DNA of 64,000 nt from Biscogniauxia marginata (Eukaryota; Ascomycota; Sordariomycetes; Xylariales; Xylariaceae): contig MU404162.1 in assembly GCA_022695795.1 (NCBI GenBank), positions 1-64,000 of the forward strand. The letters are read 5' to 3'. The first letter of the stretch is position 1. Every line of letters begins with the position of its first letter. The translations under genes and the position numbers were made by a program. The notes beneath the pieces were generated by a model that saw nothing but the letters and a program-made list of their open reading frames with translations, was not told the DNA's origin and searched no databases. This document shows positions 45,646-57,455 of the stretch, piece after piece.

Positions 45646-48487
45646 TTAATCTCTTTCACTAGTTCTGCCAACTGGTTGAGCACCAATTAACCAGCCTACG
45701 CCAGATGCTAAAGTCCCGACTGCTGCATCTCTTAATTGATCCCTCTTCCTTACCCGCGGTTGGCCTGAACTATCATGTGTCTCTCCTTGCGATTCATCTG
45801 ACCGAGCATGCTCGCTGCGTTGTAGACTTGAAAGAGCTGAGAGGTTCCGCTGTGCTCTAGCCATGCTTGCTCTCGACAGGTCAAAGAGCGACATTGGTGC
45901 CTCGTCGACTTGTCTTGCTGACCTGGCCGTGACATTCCTGACAACACCGACGGGAACGATACTGCTAAAGCCACCCGGCATGGCTTGCATGTCACCTTGC
46001 TCATCCCATGCGGACTCTTGCGCTTCTTCAGCTTGCACGGCAGCATTCAGCTCTTCCTCGCATTTGCGAAAGACGCCCAGAATCTCCGGGAGAGTCGCTG
46101 GAGGAGCAATGCGGAGTGCCGTAGATAGGCACTCCATTCTTTGTTCTAAATGTCGGATATCTGGATTGCCGCTGGCAGTCCCGATGTGCGTAGGCTTAAT
46201 AGTTCGCGCTGTGCGACGATACTTACCTGCCTGAAAAGCAGCTTTCCAGGAATAATTATCAATAACCGACGGGGTGTCCTCTGCAGTGGCAAGTTTGGCA
46301 ACTGAGGCAAGACGGTTGACAACAAAGGAGTAGGCAGTCTCAAAGTCGTCTTCGGTGAGGGCGGCATCAACGCACATAGCCGTGATACGCTTTTCGACGA
46401 CTGAGTGCTGCTCAGAGGCTTGACCCGACATTATCTTTGACTGCCCAGGCCTATCACGGGTGAGGAGGCCAGCATCAACCATGTTAGTCCCTATTTCAAG
46501 GAAGTCTTGAATCTTTGTGTAGCTCCGAGGATTTTGTTCTAACAACTTTCCGATGATAGATATGGGATCGGTATGAACCCTTAGAACTACAGGCGTGAAT
46601 GGCTCCCCCTTTTTCAGCACGAGACGGTATTCGCTCAAGGCGTGTGTCGCCCGCAAGAGAGCCTCAATCCGCCTAGACGCTGGGTGCATTTCCCCCAAAG
46701 TTAGGGGGAACGCATGAATACTGAACGATTGGTCAATGGGTGTTTGTACACGAACGACCATGATACTCACATATCATCACATTTTAGCAAACCACCACGC
46801 CCGCGATGAGGATTGGAAGCATTGTCATAGGCGTTCATCGCCGCGGCAATAATCGTGTCTTGTAGTATGTTGAGATTGAGGGGTTGCTCAGACGAATCTT
46901 CATATACAGACCTCGCAAGGGAATATCCTAGTAGTTTTAGCACGCAAACGCCCACTAGCAATGGTTATCAGACTCACGAGTACTGGAGAGGAAGGCTTTG
47001 AGGCACTCAGTCTCGAGAAACTCCTTGTCGAGCTGACCGAAGACGCCTTGAATTCGGATATCGGAGGAGTCCGACGCTTCTTCAGCGCCCCAATCGCGTA
47101 GCCAAAGAAGCTCGTTGCGAGCTCTTATCCAGTATTTATCATCGTTCTTTGGTCCATTGTTGCTGAGCGAATGAATAAGTTTGACTGCTTCTGCCTTCTG
47201 CTCCCGTCTATCTTGTATGAATGCTAGTTCTCCAGCTCTCCGGACATTGCAGTGTGCCCCTGCTTTTGTTAGGATGAAGGCGCTTAAAGTTAGAACGTGT
47301 AGAAGCTGGGTAGAAGTCTTGTTCGGCGTAGTAAGAGGATTCGAGTCGGCAAGTAAATCATTACGCATATAGGTAGCATTCTTGGGACAGAGGAGGCGCT
47401 CACTATTTGAATCAGTGAAGGGCGGCAGAAGAGAAGAGGCTACTTGTAATGTAGGGCATGGATCCTGATCCAAGAGAGCCATAATCTTTGTAATAATGTT
47501 GTTGACGCCAGCCAGGGCCTCTGCAGAAGCCTCTGGTATCAAGTACGCCGAGGCTAGAGCTGCCCGGGCGTATCTCTGTTCCAGGTGTCCTTGCTCTTCG
47601 TCATCCAGCCACATAGATCCGTATCCACCCAGATCAATATCTCCCGGTCCGTCCCACTGATCAAAGGCTTTGACTGCTACTTTCCAAGACCTCTGCGCTT
47701 GGGTAATCAGCCATTCGAGTACTTGTTCCCAAGCTGGACACAGTACAGAACTCGATAAGTGGTCGGTCTCTGTCAACAGTTCGGTTTTGCTCCCATGCGC
47801 CCATCTTGCTTCATTGTATAGCCATGGGCCTACCAAGCCGCGCATATCTCTTCCGATGAAAGGCATACCATCCTCATGAGCACCAGTTTGCGAGAGTAAT
47901 AGGGCGACGGCAGCGCGGTTACTCATATGTTCAAAGGCGGACAGGGTCTCTGAGACTGGATGATGGGGATAGTACTCGTAGTTCCGTCGCAGTAGAGGTA
48001 GCAGGGCCGAAATAACCCAGGTTCGTATGCAGGGGGCGTGGTCTAGAAAAGGGACAACGAGGTCGGGCAACTGGGTAAGCAAACCAGCCTCTTGGTCAAC
48101 ACGATGCGCACGGTGAATCAAGAACAAAGACACGGGGTCTTGAAGGGCATCGCCTGGGGCATCCGACCAAGCCAAAGGTAACAAATGTAACCTCCTAACT
48201 TTCTTTGTCGCCTCATCGTCGGTTATATCTTGTACAGAGGAGCAGTCGATCTCGCGCAGTTCCACGTCGGCCTCTAAAGTGCCGGACTCGATGCGCTGGA
48301 CGAGTGAGACATATTCGCTGGATTCGAGTGTCTCGGGCAGGCAGGTGAGGAGAATACGAAGGAGTAGTTCATCCCGGAGGACTCTAGGGTGCTGGGCTGC
48401 AAGCGCTGTCAAGCTCTCGATGTCGGATTTGGTGGCTAAATGGACGGCAAGAAGAAGAATGCGCGGAGGGGAGATATTGAGTGTCAT
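45646..48487 (-). CDS. SEC39: Sec39-domain protein (Dsl1 tethering complex)
   Basis: Three exons on the minus strand, 48487-46978, 46927-46771 and 46720-45646, give 913 aa. The start MTLNISPPRILLLAVHLATKSDIESLTALA and the repeated helical hairpins (LRDELLLRILLTCLPETLESSEYVSLVQRI) match the Sec39 domain. Further support: PVSLFLIHRAHRVDQEAGLLTQLPDLVVPFL, QPLNLNILQDTIIAAAMNAYDNASN and SGNPDIRHLEQRMECLSTALRIAPP. Sec39 with Dsl1 and Tip20 tethers COPI vesicles at the ER. The C-terminal 120 residues are disordered and end in a conserved-looking LASGVGWLIGAQP. The segment 46226-46161 could instead be a 66-nt intron, which would give 891 aa. Confidence 0.9.
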
Positions 48488-49093
48488 TGTGGCCCAAGTA
48501 GAGACATATCCCAGCTACTAACTAGGAGTGTAAGGAAATAAGAGGCCCTATGCCGGCGCTCGAAGTTGAGGTTAGAAGCACAACATAAGGTACGTATGCG
48601 TTCTTCAACGTGTTAATGATGGATGAGGATGGCATCACCCAATTGGAACCGACGCTTAAAGAGATCGTCCTTTATACAATACCTATACACAGTACCCGAC
48701 ATACTAGGTACATACATACTTAAAGTTAGTGGGCGGCTTAGCTACAAAGTACCTACATAGATATGTAACTACATAAGGCACTATACCCACCCATGTGGGT
48801 AGGTACCTATCTACCTATCTACCTAAATGCCTTACCTACATGGTACGTACATGTAGGTATACTTACCTGTACTTAGGTATGTTACATACATATCAATGTG
48901 GCTGGAGGATTGAGGCGTCCACTCAGGAATCAGCAATTGTAAGTTTTAGCGGGGCTTGATTGCTGGTACTAGCCCTGGCTTGCTGAGCGGCTTCATTCTA
49001 TCTACCATTGTCGTCTGCCAAACAACCCGCTCCCGGCCCCGTCAACATTGACGTCAATTGAGCAACACCCATTGAAGGAAGATATAGTCCATT
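48488..49093. promoter_or_regulatory. Divergent SEC39/NDUFS5 promoter with dense ACCT repeats
   Basis: A 606-bp divergent intergenic region. From about 48680 to 48895 it consists largely of TACCTA/TAGGTA/TACATA tetramer-based motifs, partly palindromic (for example GTAGGTACCTATCTACC). Shared regulatory DNA for both genes is likely; whether the repeats are functional is unknown. Confidence 0.5.
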
Positions 49094-49362
49094 ATGGCAT
49101 CTGGCTACGGTCTGCACGGAGGTCGGTGTCTCCCAGATCTTATTGCGCCTTGGATCTAACACGATTGGCTAGTAAAGGCCCGTCACGATGCTTTCCATTC
49201 TGGCAGGAGCTCCTAGCTTGCTATGTCGTCAACACCAATGTCGAGGACGACTCGGGAAAGAAAAAGTGTGCGCCCATGTTGGAAGACTACTATGAGTGCC
49301 TACATCACAAGAAGGAGGTCCGCATCGATCCTAGCCATGTGATACCCGAGCCAGCTAGCTAA
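49094..49362 (+). CDS. NDUFS5: Complex I NDUFS5-like subunit (twin Cx9C)
   Basis: Two exons, 49094-49121 and 49178-49362, encode 70 aa: MASGYGLHGG joined to PSRCFPFWQELLACYVVN. The acceptor is the AG at 49176-49177, just after a TAG at 49170-49172; it was chosen because the join gives GGPSRCFPFWQ, as expected for the family. The four cysteines form two Cx9C pairs (C-FPFWQELLA-C and C-APMLEDYYE-C), typical of intermembrane-space proteins imported through Mia40. The HHKKE ending of the second helix fits NDUFS5/15-kDa subunits of NADH:ubiquinone oxidoreductase. It is likely an accessory subunit on the intermembrane side of complex I. Confidence 0.9.
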
Positions 49363-50190
49363 CTCGATGCATTACATGTAGGTCGCGAGAGTGAATGCGT
49401 TGCAAGCTGCATACAGAAAGGCCGAGGCGGCATCAGTGAGAGACGATGCGCCAAGCGCGGGTCAAATAAGAAACCTGGGTCTAATAGACAAGGAGGAGGA
49501 TACGAAGAAGGTCCTAGGCGGCTAATCGGGCCTTCGTTGTCCTCCTCTCCCGTCGGGGGAAGAGAGAGGAGCCGCGTGTATACATAAAGGTATTGATGTT
49601 TCCAGCACAAGTTGGCCAGGTCCCTCTGAACAGACAATGGTAGGGGTGTCAGTCGTAGGAGACAGTCCTCTTGCATGTACGGTATTCACGCAGCTGTCAC
49701 GGGTGTCTCGGGTGTCTCGTCCTGCTTGAAATGTGTGTAAGAATGTATGTATGTTGTCGTTCAACCCAGTCTGGGTAGGCAGGAGAAGTAGGCAAGTTGA
49801 AGTTGCCGTACAGATGCTCCTCGCGAAAAGGTACATGCACCTAATGACCCCCCTAGTTATTATTATTTTCCCCTTATTCCCTCGCATTGGCAACAGCAAC
49901 GCGGGACTCATTCTACTCGGGAAGGCATATCCAACTGTTTGGTTCTTGCCAATGGGCCATCCCAGTTTTCTGTTTCCTTCTCTTCTCCTTTCCCTTCTCT
50001 TTTTCCTTCTCCATTTCTTTTCCCACGCCTACATCCCCCCACCCCCCGGCCATCCACATCGACATACTGGACAAATCTGCTGGTTTATTTGCACCACTCT
50101 ACATGGAGACGTTTATTCTCGGTGCCATGGTATTTTGTAGGTCTACACTACACAAGGAACTTGATCGGTCCAAGCAGGATCCCGTTCAAT
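49363..50190. other. Intergenic/leader region
   Basis: About 830 bp. CT-rich tract at about 49970-50045 (TTCTCTTCTCCTTTCCC-like), followed by the ATG of the next gene at 50191. Open frames at 49359-50140 on either strand are driven by this skewed composition. No other gene is seen. Confidence 0.45.
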
Positions 50191-52076
50191 ATGCCTTACT
50201 TCCGAGGCATCGAAGTCTCCATCATTGCCAGCTACGAGGCGCAAAAGCTGCCTGAATATCCTCATCCCGATGGATCATCGGTCCGCCTCATGAGGACCGG
50301 CGCCGCTCTTGAGGACCTACGAAATCGAGATCACTCAAGTTTATCATCTGCGTCGCCGGGCAGCACCGACGCTGATCCTACCCGCCAGAAGAAGATTAAC
50401 CCCCGAGTGTCTGTCTACATCCCTTCACTGCCTGGTGCGCCTCCCCCTAGTCTTCGCTCCCAGTCGTCCATTCCCTTGCCATTCTGACCTTTTATACAGG
50501 CGAGCAGTTCTGGCTGCGCTACATCGTCAACCAGTCCCCACCCCCTTCAAGATGTATTTTTTTCAAGATGTACATGAACGGCCGTCACATTGTATCGTGG
50601 GGTATTGATACCAATAACCGCTCCACAGGAAGCGTAACCAGAGCTCTCTATGAACCGGGAGACAGATGGGGGGACGCGGCTGGCGGCTTTGAGATGGGAA
50701 CCGTTGGTATAGAAACCAGATATTTTCATTTCATGCTCGGACTCGATAAGAAATCTATTGCCGAAGATGGCGGTCTGATCGAGGTTCAAGTCTTCCGTTG
50801 TAAGGGACGGAAGCGGGTTGCTGCTAAACTTGACGGTTATCGCAACCAAGAACGATACGGCATCGCGTCAGCCGCCTCCTTTTTCTCATTGCCTACTAGT
50901 ATACTTTGGCTAATGCACCATAGCTCACCGAGTGGCGGCCTGGTCGACAACCCTCAAGACGCCACGTACTATGACTTTCACCTAGTCGATGCTAAAGACT
51001 CGCCATATGCTACTTTCTGTTTCCACTACCGGTCCATGAAACACCTCGAACAGCTGAACCTCATTCCGCAGCGCGAATTTGCACCTCCAACTGCATCCAT
51101 GATTCCACGCGGTGTACCAACCACGTATTCCCCGGAAGCCCTTAATGTTGGAAACCCATCCCCCTCTGTCGATAGAAGACAGTTTGCTTTTGGTATCGAG
51201 TCTCTAGACACGGACGTATTTGACGAGGATATGAAAAACACCAGCCTAGCCATGTCGGAGCCATCTGAAGCACCAAAGCTGGAGGAATGTTTTCTCGGGA
51301 GCCCTCCCGAGTTCTCAGCATCTTCATCAGCACGAACCCTAGCTGCGGAGCATAGAAATCCACCAAGAGAAGGGATTACTGCTGAAGCCTTGCAGAGGCC
51401 GTTACCAGAACTCCCTAGGGCTCAGTCGAGGCGATCATCTGTATCGTCCCTTCGATCGAACTGTCCGTCGTTGACTCCTTCGCTAAGGCAATATGTCGAA
51501 AGCGACGATTTCGAAAACGAGGATATTAGGCTGAGCACAGCACAGCCTCTGTTGATCCCCTCTGAATCTATGCAGGCCTTGGAATTAGGCAGCGGCAACA
51601 ACCACGAGGGGGAAGACGCTTCCCTTTCGGACTACGCAACTTCACCCAGCTCTACGGAAGCTTCCCAGTCCCCCCAATTGCCATCTCCAGAGGGATATAT
51701 CCCGACTACTGGCAGCGTGCTCGAGCGACACCTCAATCAATTTGATTCCCCCATAGCCCAGTCTTCGCCTCCAAGAGGCGCTATAAAGATGGAACTTACT
51801 AGGTCAGAGGCGGCCCTCGTCGAGGACGAGATCCAATCCACAACACTCAAGTTGACAGAATCGGAGTGGCTCAGGTATTCGCCTTCGCCATTGCGACGAA
51901 GAAGTAAGAGAGCGCAACGCTTGTGGAGCCTGCGATCAGAAAGGTCAGCTGAGTACTTGTCAGGAAAAGACCGGGAGACAGGGGTGAAGGGTTCGCAGGA
52001 TACTGAATATCAGGACAATTTCTCTAGAGACGGCATTAGCCCAAACAATCAGGTCCCGGATGGCAACTGGATCTAA
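50191..52076 (+). CDS. Conserved fungal protein with N-terminal beta-rich domain
   Basis: Two exons, 50191-50434 and 50500-52076 (GTGCGC donor, TACAG acceptor), encode 606 aa. The start MPYFRGIEVSIIASYEAQKLPEYPHPD begins a predicted beta-sandwich-like domain of about 250 residues: INPRVSVYIPSLPGEQFWLRYIVNQ, CIFFKMYMNGRHIVSWGID, TRYFHFMLGLDKK, GGLIEVQVFRCKGRKR, and YYDFHLVDAKDSPYATFCFHYRSM. Residues 260-606 are Ser/Pro-rich and disordered, with many SP sites and basic patches (LRRRSKRAQRLWSLRSERS). I cannot assign a family name. The domain pattern is coherent across the splice site, so the gene is real; function is unknown. Confidence 0.82.
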
Positions 52077-52542
52077 CAGAAGATCTAGGCTGCCCCAGAC
52101 CTGGTAGGAGAGGACAACGGGCTGTTTCCGTCATGTATGGAAAGGGTTCTGGTAGTAAAATGGCAGTATCAGAATTATGTTGCAAAAAGGTCCGAACAAC
52201 ATGTATTAGTACGTACATGATCCTTGAATGGCTATATACAATTGCATCAATGGTTCGGTGTGTGACGTAGGCTGTATGATGGGCTTACTGTATCGTGTGT
52301 TGAGCAAGGTGATTCGCCTGTTTGAAGCACCAGTTATATTAATGTATTCTCCACCTCCTTGATGGGTGTAAGTTGCTGTCCGATAAATCATCAGCTTTCA
52401 GCAAACAATAACACCGTTTCCGACAGGCTAAATCAAGAAGATTGGACTACCGGGCAGGGTGTAAATGTGACTGGATTTAATTCCAATTGTTCATTGCTAG
52501 TGTGCACAGTCGCTTGCTGTAGCATAATCACCTCGGTAGAAG
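52077..52542. other. Intergenic; nothing recognised
   Basis: 466 bp of 3' and promoter sequence. Short frames only. Confidence 0.4.
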
Positions 52543-53772
52543 ATGGCGTCCGCCGACTCTAAATCAGATCACCTAGAAAGGACTGCCACTGAACCACGAG
52601 ACAAGGTACGCAACGATTGGGAGCTTCATGATGATAGTCAGGCGAATCGCTGATGTATGAGTGGTGGGGAATGACAGTCACTCAATACCGTAGTGCTCAG
52701 ACAGATCAATGAGGTCAACGACACGATCCGGCTCTTTCGTCTCGAGGTGCCAAAAGAGGCGCCTCCTATTCGGGTACGATAATAATGCGTCTTTTTCATA
52801 TCCCCGGGCATTCCCGGACTTCCCCGGCTCAACTTGCTATCCAGCTAAGCGATCGCGTAGTTCCTCCCAGGTCAGTGGCTCGACGTCTTCGTGCCCGGCG
52901 TCGAGGAAGCGGGTGGGTTCACCATCACCTCGACGCCAGCTGAAGCTCGCGGGACCGCCGTGCCCGAGTCGCGTCCTGGTTACCTGGGGCTAGCCGTCCA
53001 GAAGTCACCCGACAATCCGCCCGCCGCCTGGCTGTGGCAGGATGCCGACTCCATCGTCGGCTCGGAGCTCCGGATTCGCGTCGGCGGCAGTTTCGTCTGG
53101 CCGCCGCCCGGAATAAACATACGGTCTCTGAGGAGGGTGGTCTTCATTGCCGGCGGCGTGGGCATCAACCCGCTCAGTGAGCTAATTTCGGAGTTCTTTA
53201 TTGCCCCCTTTAGCCTGTCTCATGAACAAAACTTGCCTATTCTGGCTTGTTGTATGAGCAGCTTTTGCTCCCGAGACATGTTTCACGGGTTAACAACAAT
53301 CTAAATATAGCAATTACTGACTCCTCTTTCTGCAGTGAGCATGCTGGCTAGTCTCGCGAGCGGCGGCGGCGACGGCCACCAATATCCCTTCGAGGTCAAC
53401 TTTCTGTACTCGGTAAAAGACCCCGGCGAGCAGGGGAGGAAGGAGGCGAGCCGCGTGCTGTTTCTAGAGAGGCTCGCCTCCATCTACGGGGAGGGCAAGC
53501 TCAGGGGACAGCTTCGGCTATTCTTGACTGGAGGGAGCGGGAGCGGAGGTCAGGTGGATGGAGTGATATCCTTCCAGGGTGGCGAGGTAGCCTTCTCGGG
53601 CCGGAGGATCACCATAGACGACGTGGCAGCCGCTGCTGGTGATGCTACAGAGAGGAGGTTCGCGGTCGTTTACGCCTGCGGCGTGCCTTCGATGACGGAC
53701 GAGTTCGTCCACAAACTTACCGATGAGCTAGGTATGGAGCCGCATAGAGTCTTATGTGAGAAGTGGTGGTAG
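52543..53772 (+). CDS. OXNAD1-like flavin/NAD oxidoreductase
   Basis: Four exons, 52543-52605, 52678-52773, 52861-53176 and 53336-53772, encode 303 aa. The first half is an FAD-binding barrel (LRQINEVNDTIRLFRLEVPKEAPPIRFLPGQWLDVFVPG, with the LPGQW flavin motif). The second half is a ferredoxin-reductase-type NAD domain: VVFIAGGVGINPL joined across intron 3 to MSMLASL, then FEVNFLYSVKD, VYACGVPSMTDEF and the C-terminal HRVLCEKWW aromatic end. This matches oxidoreductase NAD-binding domain proteins (OXNAD1 in animals), often mitochondrial. A clear presequence is not visible in the first exon. The electron acceptor is unknown. Confidence 0.88.
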
Positions 53773-54678
53773 CGGTAGCACCGGAGGGAACCGTAGATAA
53801 ATATCTACACACCGCTTAGTTACTTGAACAGAAACATATTCCCCTACGCGGCCGAATATTTAGAGAATATCGCCCAAAATTATCAAGGAATATATCAACT
53901 TTAATAGACAGGCAGAACAAGAGAGGATTGGAGAAAGGTCGTCGAATAAAGAGGGACCAGAAGAGCTAGTCCAGGGGGCGACTCCCTTATGGGATCTGCA
54001 TTTAAATACACGCGCATGAAGGCCGTCTTCAACGCTATTATTGAAGTTCTTATCAAGTCTTGACTATACTAGAATGAGATAGTTATATAAAACGCGTAGA
54101 AAGCCTCATGATTAAGTGGCTCCAGTCATACCTATAGTGCAATAGAGATGACCGATGTCAGGTCTATCATGTACGTTTACCCCTTACCAAGATTTTAAAC
54201 CACCTCACTATGTTTAGAACATAACGCATCGGAGAAAGTAGGGATTGCATCTATACTTGAGTAGTACAGATAGAAAATTTGCCTCATGTTGTGTTTATCT
54301 GACCATTTGCATCTACACATGCTAGGCTATCGTATATATCTCGGTAGCTACCTCTTGATAGGATAAATTAGCACCATCATCTCAAATGGTGAATACCTAG
54401 ATAATGGTTCTTGCGTATGCCCGTCAGCGCTACTGAAAATTGTCTGAGACGTTGATGCTATGGGCACGAACTTCGTCCTCGAAGTTTCCAGGTGTTTCTT
54501 GGTGAGATAGGCTAGATATAAACAATCGGCCTAACTCACGCCTTCTGCGACCAAACAAGCATGGCGTATCAAGGCGTAACAATATGTCGGCATTGTGAAC
54601 GTTTCCTCACAGCACAAAAGACTTGAACCTATTGTACACACCGGAACAGCTCAATCATCTTTTATTGTTTCAACGCCT
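53773..54678. other. Convergent 3' intergenic region; no gene
   Basis: About 900 bp of moderately AT-rich sequence between two convergent genes. No repeats, RNA genes or coding frames are recognised. Confidence 0.5.
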
Positions 54679-57455
54679 TCAGGATGGTTCCGTCCACTTT
54701 ACCTGATCCATTACCTGGCCGGCGGAAGGGTGCGTATAACCAATTCTCAACATTAACCGGAGGGGCTATAGTAGATGACCATTAGTACACAAGACAACCT
54801 CGATGAATATCGATAGGATGTACTTACCCCTTTGCTGCCTGTGATTCTCATCATTTGAGTTGCTTCGGCCCCAGATACGATATCCGAATTGGAAATACTC
54901 ATTAGCTGCAACTTCTGGGATTTAGGTACAGCAGCCTGCAAGCCGACATTGGACAGCTGAGACCCAGAAGAATTCCTGAAACGACCGACAACTTGCACGG
55001 CCCCTTCTGCATTTCTCTGTAGCTGGAGAGTAACATTGAGACCATTCGCATCATAACAAGGTATACTAGCGGGCACCGGAGCCGCGGCAGGCTGTTGAGG
55101 AGGCGGTGAGCTGACTGAACCTAAAATATCTAAGCTAGAACTGGTAGGAGCCGGGTTCGGGCCTGAAGGCGGCGGGCCCTGGGAAAAGAGATCCATAATT
55201 GACGCGGTGTTGCTTTGCGAAGACGGAGAGACGGCACCAACAGGCGAGGTGGTGCTACCCCCGAGTATATCGGCAAGAAGGTCGGTATTACTCTGGCTCC
55301 CATTCGTAGGCGACGCTATTGGCGCCGTAGTACTATCTCCCATGAGATCAAGGAGGTCTTGGTCTGTGGTCGGCTTTGCAACAAGTTTTGATCTGCGATT
55401 GGCACCCTTCTTGGTTTTCTTGGTTGCTTCGCCAAGGACCCTAGACTCTTCTTTGATCTGCGGGGGTGGCATCTTTTCAAGGACACCACGTCGAATCTCA
55501 TCGTAGGAGAACAGGTTGCCGTATTCAACCGCTCTCTGTTGGACTTCGACATCTAGGCTGGTCTGGTGAATTTGCAGCAGGCGTTGTATACGTTCAACTT
55601 GGGTCGCATCCGATAACCTGGTGCTAAGCTTGACGAGAGCAGTGACAATGTACTCGGTCGCCACTTGCGTTGCGTAGTTACTATTTAGAATGGTGGTGAA
55701 TAAGTCGATGATTTCGTGCTCCTTGACTTTCTGAACTAACTCCTCCTCTTCGTACTGACCTCCTCTTAGCAAGGAGTCTCCGTACTCCCCGATGCACCAA
55801 GCGCCTGCCTGGGTGAGGCTCTCCTGAGTAATATCTTTCTTCAAGTTTGTGTAAAGTTTCTGGACGGCGTAAGTCTGCAATTCGGCTGTGGTAGCTACAA
55901 GCCGAACGAACGATGCCATAATGGGTTCTTTGACGTAGTTTCCAGCAAGCGTCAGAACCCGCAACATGGTGTCAATATGCCACCGTTTATTGGGGGCATA
56001 TCGATCAGCTGCAATACCGATCTGACTTGTCATGCTGGGTTTAAATTCGTTATCGGCTACTTCCAAGAACGCAAGTAGCTCACGTATGAGCACCCGAACG
56101 TTGCTCTCGTTGATGAGGGTGAAGCTTAGGTCGAGAGCCCGTCTTCTTATGCTGATGTCTGGGTCTCTTAAGCATTCGAGGATCGTGTTTCGATGCCGCT
56201 GAACCGCATTCGGTTCGATGGCAACAACCTGGGTTAGTGTGTTAAGAGCGACGTATCTGATGTTGTTGTCTCGGTTCGTGAGGAACTTTCCGAGTATGTT
56301 CACACCAAGTACTCTCAAACCAGAATCGGCCTCAATGTCAAGAATGGTCCGAACTGCTTCATAAAGGATAGAATTCCCAACATTCTTAGACGAGTCGGTA
56401 TTGGTGGCAACTTGTGCTAGGATATCATTGATCTGTTCAGTCCCACCAGCATCGCCGCGAACAAGGACGCGAAGGAGACGAAGGATTTTGACTTGCAGGA
56501 AGGGATCTGTGATGCCTGTGACATCATGCTCGGGAGCATACCCGGAGGTAGCTAGACCCTTCAGGGTCCTCACGAGCACGGGCACGAACTGCTTGAACTT
56601 GTCGATTATTCCTTCGTCGGTACCCTCCTCTTCTTCTGCCTCGCACATGCTGGTGACCAGGGTTAGACCGCACAGTAATACGCCATGATTCCTATCCGAC
56701 AGTAACTGGGCAGCCTTCTCGACGAAATGCTCCTGTAGATCTGGTACCTTGCGACATATTCGCATAGCACAAAGGGCAGCCTTCCGTCGGATATAGGGAT
56801 TGGCTGTCGATATCAAAGTCTCGATCTCGGGAAACAGGTCTCGGGACATCTCGATGGAAGCAATGTTGCCCAGGGTGCATAGGGCAAGGCCGACGACATA
56901 TTGATTCGAATGGCCCAAGTCACTGTGATAAGACAGGTTATGTTAGTCTCGCGTGACGGAGGCCGAGTGTCAAAGTAGCGAAGCGAACGTACTTCTTGAG
57001 GGAGTTTGTGACTAAGGTCAGCACTTCCTGATTCTCGTCTAACAACAGGCTGGTGGCTAGATGACCGAGTCTCTTGTCAGCGAAGCGCGGAGAGGCCAGG
57101 AGCTTTATGCATTCTATCTGGCCGAAATGTGTTCTCTCTCCTAGAGTGAACAGATATAGGAGCTTGGCGACGTTGTTACGCCTACGAGTGTTGGTCAGCA
57201 TCGGCGGGGCGGGCGACTTCGTGCTTGCTGTCTCTTGCGCACCTCACATCGTGATCTCCGCTCTCTTCCCGGAAACTGGCTCTGATGGCGGCGCTTTCTT
57301 TCTGGATGACGGCTCGTTCGTCGGCGATAGTCTTTGCCGCACGCACATTGCGGATGAATTGTTTTACTACACGAGACTGTTAGTCAAAGGAGGGACAGCA
57401 ATCGGTGAAGACCATTACGAAGATAGGGGGCGCTGCTCGACTTACAAGAACTCAT
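54679..57455 (-). CDS. APL4: AP-1 complex gamma-adaptin
   Basis: Five exons on the minus strand, 57455-57446, 57366-57243, 57181-56993, 56922-54828 and 54765-54679, give 834 aa. Exon 1 is only 10 nt (MSS plus one base), joined to [24 protein letters not shown]. The adaptin trunk (about 1-580) has [60 protein letters not shown] and many HEAT-type helices. The hinge (about 590-720) has LLDLM and DLLADI, which are clathrin-box-like or ear-ligand motifs. The gamma ear begins near 728 ([21 protein letters not shown]) and ends [28 protein letters not shown], supplied by the last exon. AP-1 sorts clathrin cargo between trans-Golgi and endosomes. Confidence 0.95.

Noticed and set aside
49939..50190. 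Upstream extension of the 606-aa protein
   Set aside because: The extension is translated from the CT-rich leader (Ser/Phe/Pro only); the Met at 50191 starts the domain-like sequence.
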